Positions 11,619-22,500 of a stretch of DNA of 64,000 bases are shown one piece after another. The position numbers and the translations under genes were made by a program. Source of the stretch: Siderastrea radians (lineage: Eukaryota > Cnidaria > Anthozoa > Scleractinia > Rhizangiidae); contig OZ024892.1 of the NCBI GenBank assembly GCA_964017195.1, positions 8,165,866-8,229,865 on the forward strand, written 5' to 3'. The notes beneath the pieces were generated by a model that was not told the DNA's origin, made no database searches, and was given only the letters and a program-made list of their open reading frames with translations. How positions within the stretch are numbered: the stretch's first letter is position 1; every line of letters begins with the position of its first letter.

Positions 11619-14600
11619 AAAATCGGCCGAGCGCGCAGCGCCTCGTTGGTTATAATCTATCACTCGATATCCAGCGCGCCCTCGTAGAATAATTGTTTTA
11701 AAATTATTATTCAACAAATTGTTACTATGCCCATATATGGTAAGGAAGCCCTCAATATCTGTCATCCGTACATGACAGATATCCTGCGATATACGTAAAT
11801 GACCATATTTGGAAGTGCGCTGCAGCTTTTCTTTCATTACTTGTCTGGCGGCCATTTTGAAAAGCGCGGCAGTTTGAGCAGTGTCCTCCGGAAATTTTAA
11901 CTCCCTGGAAGAAACTTTCCACGATTAAATGCTCTCAAAAAGTCAGGCCTACGGCCTCGTCGGCTAAGTATCAGGTGATATTCCGCGCGATTTCGCGGGA
12001 TAATTGTTAAGTATCACATGAGGGAGAAGATAAACTGTTCACAACCCAGTGCACTGTTTCAATCAAGGATTCAGCACCTCCCTGTTAGTACATGTATTTG
12101 TGGGTTTTTTTTGTTCAGATGGAGACTAACCCTGTAAAAGTGCATATTAGCATTTTTAGTCAGTGGTCTTAGTGATGTCGGACTATTTTCTGTTTGTCTC
12201 GAGTATCTTAGATACCGAATATAGACACTGAAGTTACAACCCAAAGTTGATTTGTTGATTTGCTGGTTGTAGGGGCGATAAATAAATATTTTTTTAGATG
12301 TACGACGTATTGTTAATAGATAATTATTTGTAATTAGTTTTTTAGGACAGTAGGTAGTTTTAGTAGTTTTAATCATTGTATATTTTATATTTTAGATCTG
12401 TGATATTTGTATTTCTTATTTTAGATTTTAATACTTTTTATTTTATGGAGGACCTCCCTGAAAACCACGTATTTACGTGACGGGCGCTTCCTCTTTAAAG
12501 ATTGTTTTTATTATTTATTATTTTTTATTAGGGGCCACAATGAGATTGACGATCCTTCATTCACTCAGCCAATAATGTACCAGCTGATCGAAAACAGAGC
12601 GAGTGTACCAGACAAGTACGTGGATACCTTAGTAAATAGAGGTGTGGTCACTCAGGAGGAGATAACTAAAGATACTGCTGATTACAGCGCAATTCTTAAT
12701 GACGAGTCAAAGCTGTCAGACAACGTTATTCCCCACACCACCCATCTGGAGGGGCATTGGAAAGGGCTGGTGCAGGCGAGTGAAGATAAAACTACCACTT
12801 GGGACACAGGTATGTACACAGGACACCCACCCTCACAACCTCGTCCCCAAGGCCTTCTCCTCGTTCAAAATGGCGGTCGGAGAAACCCCTGGTTAAGGCT
12901 GTTGATATACTCCAAGAATCGTGGAGTATTTTGTCACGTGATACATGATGAAATGGCTTTTTCGGAGGTTGTTTCCAGCGTCTGGCGGCCCTGTTTGTTT
13001 TCTGCAATCGGAAACCGTTGTTCAAACGAAACGAAGTCAATTCATTGCGTTTACGCGACGAAATTCTAAAGAATTTTTGGAGCCACTTTAGCAGTCTTGG
13101 TCAGGGGTTTCTCTGACCGCCATTTTGAACGAGGAGAAGGTCCTGGGGGCGAGGTTGCCACCCTCTCGTTTTGAGTTGTAGTCGCGTTTTACCGCCAACA
13201 ATCAGTTTATTGTCTCTGGTTGAAAAGGATATGTTTGTGCGATGCCATTGGTGGGTTTCAATCCCCTTTGTCAACATCAGCTGCTTTTCACGATCTGTTG
13301 GTTGTCACCGTAAATGTGATTTACGGCAGTAGGAAACGCGGTCCGTTATATAATTAGTGGGCCGAGTGTTTGCCTGTTATCGATTTAGAGGCACTGTAAA
13401 AAAAAGTTTGAGTCAAAACCCAGTAACTTAACCATACTACCTTTTGACACGTAAATAAAGTTGTTATTATTATTGTTACCAATGAAACTTTCCTCAAAAG
13501 TGAAAATTAGTGAAGTCTCTTTGTTGCGGCAATTTTGATTGAAAATTCATAATAGTTTTTAGTTAATCCAAAACTTGTATTTTGATGAGATCCGTGTAGC
13601 TTTATTTGCTAAGCTCCCAAAAATTGCGAGAACTGATGAAATTTGACTCGTCAATTGTAGGCTGAACTTGGAGTCGTATATTTCTGAGAAACATGTCCAG
13701 TGAAATTCACTAACAGCACTGAAACCCATTAAAGTGCACCTAACCCCAAAATATTTTTTACGCTAATATGAAACTTTGCACCTATTTTATAAACATTTCA
13801 CCATTATTTGCAGTTTTTTACTTTTTTACAGGCTTCAAAACTTACAAAAAACTAAGCACCATTTGTCGCAGGACCAAGTCAGAAGGGGCATGGATCTATT
13901 CTTGATTTGACATCACGAACTGCTTTGCATGCATATTTACAAAGACTTAAGGAGATGCAAATCAGTTTGTAATTTCAAATCAAGAATAGACCCATGCCCG
14001 TCACTAGCTCGGTCGTGTAACAGATAATGGCTAGATTTCGTAACTTACAGCCTATAAAAAGTCAAGACTGAGGGGGATTTCATAAAAAAAGGCGCAGTGC
14101 TTTTCGAATACGTACAAAGAGTTATTTTAACGAAAAAATATTTTGGGGTTAGGTGCACTTTAAATTTGGTTATCTATGGGTCAACTTGGAGCTTATTTCA
14201 AGGAACCCTTTTGCCCTTGTGTTCCACATCAAGTTGCTACTATCGATCCTCCTAAGAACTCGAACTGAAGTTAGTTTTCCTCGGATAATATTCCGGCTAC
14301 GTGCGGCGGGCTTTCGCTATCTCGAATATGCAGGGGAAACAATTGTTCCAGACAGCGAGTGATCGCGATATTAAATAAATGAACGATGTCAATCGAGGTA
14401 GCCGGGGTGGAGAGGAAATAGCCGGGGGGTAGCGGGGGGGGAATAGCGGGAGGGGAGGAAAATGGGGGGGCGGAGGAAAAAGCGGGCGGGGGAATTAGCG
14501 GGAGACTGGTGCACTTTACTGCTGGCCATCTCCAACTCCCAATGTCGAGCTGTTTTCCTTCAGCACAATTCTACTCCTACACGAAATGCGAAGTTTATCG

Positions 14601-17600
14601 TCTAATTTATACGTCTTTGCCCTCAGGCTTTCCTCTAGAAGGCTTGCTTTTCGTTGGAGCCAAGTCTGTCGAGACACCAGATTCATTTAACATTCATCCA
14701 CATCTAAAGAAAACTCACGTGGAAGCTAGGATAAAGAAACTCAAGAGTGGAACTGGGATCGACTGGGCCACAGCGGAAGCCCTCGCCCTTGGAAGCCTTC
14801 TGTATCAAGGTTTGAAATCTGAACAGTGACGAAAGTGAAATTTTTCTTTACATCATCATTACTTGTTCAAACATTCAAGTTATGCAAATAAGGAAGTGAT
14901 CATCACGGTTAGGATGTCTTGATATTTAGGGTGTGTTCCTTTGGGATGGTCCAGATCAGGATCAGTGATCCAGGATCACTCGGATCATAGTGCATCAAAA
15001 GAACCGAAGGATCCTTGTCCAGAGTGGATTCATTAGTACCTTTGATGCACCATGATCCAAGTGATGTTGGGTCACTGATCCTGATCCGGATCACCCCAAA
15101 GGAAGGCACCCTTAGACAAATTATCCTTACTAGTTTCCTAAGAAATATATGGAGAACAGTAAGGAGAATATACATTTTTATATCAAGGCTTAAAGGGTTA
15201 CGCTCCAAAAGTACAGCTGTAATCAGGCATGCGTTCCTCGAAAGTCCCGTAACTTTTCGGGCCGATTTCATTTATAACGATTCCTCGTCATAACGAACAC
15301 GTTTTCCTAGTCCCTTGGCATTTTGTTATATCGGGATTCCATTGTAGTTCTTGTGATTGTTCCCTGCGTAAAAGCTTATCTCTGCTCCACAGGGTACCAA
15401 GTGCGATTCAGTGGGCAGGATGTTGGCAGAGGGACCTTCAGTCACAGGCATGCGATGCTGGTTGATCAGTCAACAGATGAGATGCACGTGCCGCTGAACA
15501 ACTTGTTTGAGCAACAGAAGGCCTTCCTTGAGGTACTTGATAATTACGCACATTGTTGTAAGAATTTCCGTTAAGAATACAGTAGCAGAATGGCTGGGAA
15601 CCATTTCTCACTGTTTACTCAAAAGAAGTAACCCGGCCCCCTTGAAACGGAATTATCAATAAATCAACTTCATTTGCAATTCGCGGCCAAACTGGTTCAT
15701 ACAAACTGCACAAGTTTAGAGAAAGAAAAGCAAACAACCACGATCGAATAAATAACCTCTCGCATACATCTCCTCGCTATCTAGAAATAACCCCATGCCT
15801 ATTTTCTTGGGTCTTGGTTTTCGTGACGTAGAGAAAAAAAGCGAAAACAAAGTTTCAAGGCTTCAGGCCTATATTGTCTTTGAAATTGCCAAGTGAGCAG
15901 GGCTCGCGAAATGTCATTCAGTCAATCTTGTGAAATCAAAATGTCATTCAGTCAATCTTGTGAAATCAAGTACCCGGGAAAATTGGTAAGAATAAGGGAA
16001 CAAATGTATCCGAAATTGTCTAGCGTTCTAATTGCGTTTGACGAAGGAGAACGCATCCCTAATCTTGTGTTGGGTGTCCTGTGTTATACAGCCAGAAAAA
16101 ATTGAGATTTTCTCTGTAGTCGACGCCAATTTAGCCCCCCCCCCCCGAAGATTTTTGCAGGGGCCTACGCTCGGCCGGAAACTGGTATGGACTTTGGCCT
16201 CGCTTTCGTAACGCCCAGGTCCCAAAGTGTCAATGATAAGCGCATGAGTGCAGGCGAAATAGATATGGATTCGATGGATTCTGGTTGAGAAATGTTGTTT
16301 ACTTTCTTCGAGTTGTTGAGAAAAGTTTTCGAGTTTGCCGACAAGGCACAATTTGAAGTTCACTTATAAACACAAGCGGCGCAGCTACAATGTATTAGCG
16401 GTGGAGAAAAGGCCGATTATTCGTATGGACTCGGAATGCTGCATGTATGCCTGTTGCTGAATTTGAAGAGATTGAAGAGATGAATTTGTCGAGGACCACA
16501 AAGGCCTTCACAAGACTTTTCGGAGCCAGAAACTAACCTTTCTGGGAAATTTTTCAAGTTGGTTGATAAGACACAGTTTGAAGCGCTCTTACAAACACAA
16601 GCAGTGGAGGTAGGATTGTACAGCGCTGGAGAAAACATCGCTTATTCGTAATTATTCTTTGTTGCTGAATTTAGAGAATTTTGAGAGTGATTTCTGCTGA
16701 CTTTCAGAGCCAGAAACTGGTCATGTTGTTGTAAGTCATGACGATAAAGACTGTCAGGAAGGCTAAATATAACTTTAAATGCAGGATAAAAGTGGATACT
16801 TCTGTTACTTGTCGAGACACGCAACAGCTTAGCTGTGTTACTTTTGACACGAGAAATGTGAATTTGTCTACTGAGGCATCAGATTGCTCCTTGATACTAA
16901 TTCATCATTGTTGTGTAGCGCTTACCTTGATGGTCATTTTTAAAACATGTCACTGGGAAATTCGTTGATGTAAAGTCGTGCACAAACCACCGAAGGGTTT
17001 ATAGTTGAATTGATTCCAGTAATTTTGTATATTGATTAACTGAGATGCCTTCCTGTGAAGCTGTAGAGCCCAAAGCCCCATGCAAACTAGAAATACTATT
17101 GCAAACTGTATTTGCTCGTGTAGATGAGAAAATTTTGTCACATTTTTTAAGGTTGCAAAAGTCTTTGCTAATTAAACTGGCATGTCAGTTTCATTTGTCA
17201 GAAAATTTGTCATGTGAATTTTCTCTTGTAAATAGGTCATCAAAGATTTCTGGAAAATTAGTTTCAGGCCCTCTGTTAGTACATGTTTTGGGGCTTATGT
17301 GCTGTATAACCAAGTGATTTAGCTGGATTGGGTGCTTGTTGTTCCACTGAAGGAAAGACATTGCTAGCACATATTCGAGGACCTTCGTTGTCAGCAGAAA
17401 ATTTGTTCACCATGGTCAAATCATTTCACAGCAATTCTCAGTCAAAACAATTTATAAACCTGAGCTCATTTAACAAAGACCCCATGCCAAATACCCATGC
17501 TCTCATTTAGTGGAAAGCAAAGGACTCAAAGGCTTTCGTCTCTTTGGTGACAACTTGGGAACCAGAAGCCTTGGCTGTCTGATACAATGCAACCAGTCGA

Positions 17601-19506
17601 ACGCACTCTCTTAATCTTCGATTACTACTAGTTAATTACAAGTAGAGGAAGAATTAGGTTAACACGTTTGTCCAAGGTTGAAGCCAGTTGGAATTTCCGA
17701 TCTTTGCTATTAGTTGTTAATACTATTAGCAATCAACTAAACTAGTTTTCTGTTCCGTACAGGTTGTAAACAGTCCTTTGTCAGAAGAAGCATGTCTTGG
17801 TTTTGAATATGGCATGAGTGTAGAAAACCCCAATCACTTGATCATCTGGGAAGCGCAGTTTGGGGACTTCTTTAATGGAGCGCAGATCATTATCGACACG
17901 TTTATTTCAGGGGGAGAGGGTGAGTACGAGCTGTGTGTTTATCGTGTGTAGAGATTTAGGCGGGAAACAGCAAACTGTGACGGACGCGACAAATTTTGGC
18001 GGGAAAATGAAAGATGTGACAGATACGTGGCAGTTTGTTGGTAAAAAAGTTATAGCCCTAACGATTGCGGCGTATTTTGGGGAGAAAAACAAAATGAAAG
18101 CTTTGGCGGAGATGAAAGTGAATCCCAGTAGAGAAAAATCCAATTATAAGACATTTGCCAAACTATGGCGGGAAGTGATTTCAGTGCGAGACGGACGCAA
18201 CTTGCTTGCGGCACACAGTTCAACGCTTTCATGGAAGTGGTGCGTCATGGCAAGAAACAACTGAATGCAGTGACGGAAGTGGTGTATTTTGGCGGGAAAC
18301 AGTTGAAAGCTGTGGCGTACGCCGGAACAATGGCGGGATACAAGCGGGATCCTTCGTTAGACGCTGCCAAATTTGCAACAACATTTCTACCTTTTGATTG
18401 GCTTTGCAGTGTTCTCCTTATCAGGCGGTAATCGGTAAAATTTAGCGCTTGTAGCACCGCTTGTTACCGGTTAGCCGGAACCAGATAAAGGCCTGGATTA
18501 GAAACATCTAACAGTTTGGGATGGGGAAAGATTTATTATCGGATTGTGTTATGACAAGAATTATGTCCGTCGTACTGCGTACCTAGCCTGCGCCGCAGAC
18601 GGAATATGACCGTTAGATTACGTCTGTGACGCAGGCTACTGCGTACCACGTAAGTGTAGTTTTAGTAACTTTTCTCATTGCCCATGCGTTTGTACAATAT
18701 TAGACGTAGTCTTATCATCTCGACGTTTCTAAGTTCGTTAGATAATAGTCTCATCTTCTCTCATTTCTCCGCACGTTTCTACCTTGGTAAGATGTTAGTC
18801 GTATCTTTTTAACGTTTCTCCGTATGCCAGTACATTCTTAAGGTATTAGTCTTCTGGACATTTTCCATGCGATAGTGTGTTCGTCAGTGGTGTAAGGCGC
18901 GGTCTTATCTTCTCGACTGTCGACATTTCTCTGTACGTTAAAACATTCGAAAAATATTATTGTTATCTTCTCAACGTTTGTCCGTGTGCTAGTATATTCG
19001 TAATTTAGATTTTGTTAGTTGTATCTCCTCAACATTTCTCCGTACGTTAGCATTGTGGTGAGATACTAGTGTTATCTTCTTGACGCCTATATCCGTACGT
19101 TGGTTTGTTCAGGTTTGTTCGTAATTTACTCTTAGTATTGCCTTCTCCTCGAAGTTCTTCGTTTGTGCCCTTGTAAGGAGTATGTCTCATCTTCTAGGCG
19201 TTTCTCAGTACGTTTTTTAGGTTGGTGTAAGCTTTTTCTTCTCGACGTTTATCTGTACGTTAATACGTTCCACGTGACAGGAATTACAAACCTCAACCGT
19301 TTTGAAGGGTTTTCGAGACGTGTGTCAGCCTAGTGTCATGCCGGCAACATTTCGGGTCTCATGACGACAATTCCACACCAGGGTAGAAAAAGATTTTCAA
19401 CAGAGCTGCCAGTTTACCGATCCGAAAAACTGACTTACCTGTTACCCTGAAAACTAGGGAGAACACTGGCTTTGCTGTTCATGTCATGGGATAAAGCGTG
19501 TTTTAT

Positions 19507-19538
<32 letters not shown>

Positions 19539-22500
19539 GCTGTTTTATTGAAGGGAAAGGCTTTTTCGTTAAGAATTTTTCATTTTATATGCAAGTTTTG
19601 TGTGTTAAGTTCACAGTATTTTTATTTTGTTTCTCTCTAATTTCGTTTAATTGTCCATTTTCTGAATATAACTTGATAATTTTAGCAAAGTGGCTGCTGC
19701 AGAGTGGTTTAGTGATGTTACTGCCTCATGGCTATGATGGCGCCGGACCGGAACATTCCTCCTGCAGAATAGAAAGGTTTCTTCAGGTTTGTAGCCTGAT
19801 TACTACCACTTACCGTAAGGATAAATGCCCCGTCAACTATTTGTGAAGAAGACTGCTACTGCGAATAGTTCAGAATACCCAAACGCTATTCCCCATTTCA
19901 GAAAACGTTCCCATTTGTGTGGTATATGTTTGCCTCTTCAGTGACTTATCTTGGGAAGATGGAAAGTGATCGCTTACAAGAGAAAATCGCCTCTGTGGGG
20001 TCTTAAGGACAGCCTTTGGCAAGTGATTTAAGCGACGTCAAACATTTTGCCGATTGGCTCGATTTGATGATTCGATTGAATGGTTTCAACATTTGTTCCA
20101 ACATTCGCTCAACATTAAGACCGTTCAAATACGTCTTTCTACATCGTTGAATACTGCAAAAATGATTTAACGTCGCTTTTACATATTACTTTTCAAGAAG
20201 TAAGAAAAGGGAAACTTATTCTCAACATTTCCTTGGACAATTTTAAAACTTTGATGGAATGTGGAGTTAAGAACTGAAACTGTTACATCATGTCGTTGTC
20301 GCTCAGCGAGATTCCAGATTCCAGCTTAACTTACGTAGGAAGAGTACGTCCACCCTCTCCCTCCCCTCCCCCCTCCCCCTCCCCCTCCCCCTCCCCTCCC
20401 CCTTCCCCCGCAATGAAGAATCTTCTTCGTTTGTCCCATGACACTTCAGCTGCCTTGTGTGAGCGTTTTTTTATTTTATTTTATTTTATTTTTTATCTTT
20501 CTTGTTTTTAAAGCTGTCGGACAGTCAAGAAGACGCCGCGGATGGAGATAGTGTGAACATGCATATAGTGAACCCCACTACGCCGGCGCAATATTTTCAT
20601 TTACTACGACAACAGGTGAGAAGATCAAGTGGTAGACTTGGGAAAAGGAGTAGGGGTCGGGTGGGATGGGATGAGAAAAGGGTAGGAAATAAGGTTAAGG
20701 TAGTGGTTTGGGGTGAGGGAGTGAGATGAGGGTTGAAGGGGATGGGAAACTAAGGAAGGGAGGGCAAGGAAGAAGTTTCAGTTCTTCGCGGACCGCGATT
20801 TTGCAGCTGCCGCCTTTAGTCACAGGAAACAACTCGCGCCACTTAACCAATTAGAAGTAATTCTAACACGAATAAACGTACTCGTTTCCCGCGCTTTTCT
20901 TTATTCATTTGTGCTTCTATTTCTGATGAATTATTTTTTATTCTAACTGCTGTGATTGGTCAGAGTAATTACTTTTCATTTGAAAACCACCGAAAACTGT
21001 ACGTTATTATCCAACTGTATTAGTTATTGTACTCGTTGTTTGTATTTTGACTCGCCCTGCGGGCTCGTCAAAATACAGCACAACTTGTAAAAATATACGG
21101 CGATACTTCACACCGAAACATCTAATAAGATACATGTACTTGGATTATACGTGGATTATTGTTGCAAATTACATGTATTTCATCAGTGTTCATAATAACT
21201 TTGTCCCCTTTATTCTCCGTTTCAGATGGTACGCAACTTTCGTAAACCTCTAATTGTCATTGGACCCAAGCTTCTTTTACGGTTACCGGTAAGTGATCAG
21301 AAAAGACTAGGTTTCTTGTGTTTCCACAGCAGAAAGTCTGAATGTGATTATTTTCAGGTCTTCTGAAAACTGCCCCTGTGTGGAGGAGTCAAAGCGCATC
21401 CAACATGACATGGTAAAGGTGCAAAACGCTCAAATTGGTCGGCGATGCTAAATGCAAATGGCAAGCGTTTACTGGATTTTCCAGTAAGAAATATAGAGCT
21501 TATGGTTAAGCTTGGAGTAGGATGGTTCGATTTATTCATTCAGTCATTTATCCATCCAACCCTCCCTCCCTCCCTCCCTCCCTCCCTGCCTTCCTCACAC
21601 CCACCCTCCCTTCGTCCGTCCATCCGTCCATCATTTCGTCCATTTGTTCGTTCGCTCGTTCTTTCGTTCGTTCACTCATTCATTCGTTTTTAGATGGTCA
21701 GAATTATTGTCCTTCTTAATTTAGTTCGGGGAAATTTTACTTCGGCGATAACAGGAGAAGAAAATACTCAAACTAAACTCCGACGAGCCTGGTAACGATT
21801 TGTACGATGACGGTAGGGACATGCACCTTGTGTGTTTCAGCTCTGTCACCTGCCGTGTGATAATGCACCGTTTTGAAATTAATCTCTCCAGGCTGCCGTG
21901 TCGTCTCTTGAGGAGATGGGTCCGGGGACACATTTCAAACCAGTGTTAGGAGATAACAGTGTTGATAGTACGTCTGTGAGCCGTGTGGTGTTTTGCTCAG
22001 GTAAACATTACTACGCCCTGGCCAAACAAAGAGAAGCGACGAACAGCATGGATACAGCCATTGTAAGGCTTCAGGTAAGCGGAGTAAAAAATCTTGAATC
22101 TTCAGTCCTGTAACGTAATAGTAACGTTTGAGTCTGTGGAACAAATCGGGAATGTGACCATTCAAATGAAAGATACTGAGCAGTAGTTTTGTGTGGTGCT
22201 GCTGTTCATTGTCCTGTATAAGACTGTCCTCAAGGTAAATTTTGACTCCATGGGTAAAACTCCTCAAGTGTGACCATTCAAATCTTCAATTGTCACATCT
22301 TGAATGGTTTTATGGTGTTACACTATTTGTTATAAGGTGGCTCTAACTGCCCAGTCGCTGGGCAGCTAGAACCAGGAAGAGTTTTTTGACTTACGTGCGA
22401 TTTCTTTTTTTGCTTTCGTCCCAACTTTCACGCGGCCAGAAGGTGAAAAATTCTTCCAACTTAGTGAAAAAAAAAATTATATGGGTTGAAAAGAAACATT

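Larger units (their letters stand above)
4592..12930 (+). repeat. segmental duplication, copy 1 (within DHTKD1)
   Basis: Starting at TGTATGTGATCTTA, the sequence can be followed base for base against 49744-55708, with only scattered substitutions outside four large gaps. Relative to copy 2 it has extra sequence at about 4790-5882, 7225-7835 (LINE tail) and 9200-10593 (left palindrome arm). It lacks the 0.83-kb insert at 53813-54642. It contains DHTKD1 exons at 8445-8533 and 12532-12809. Homology stops after GGAGTAT at 12929. Confidence 0.93.
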
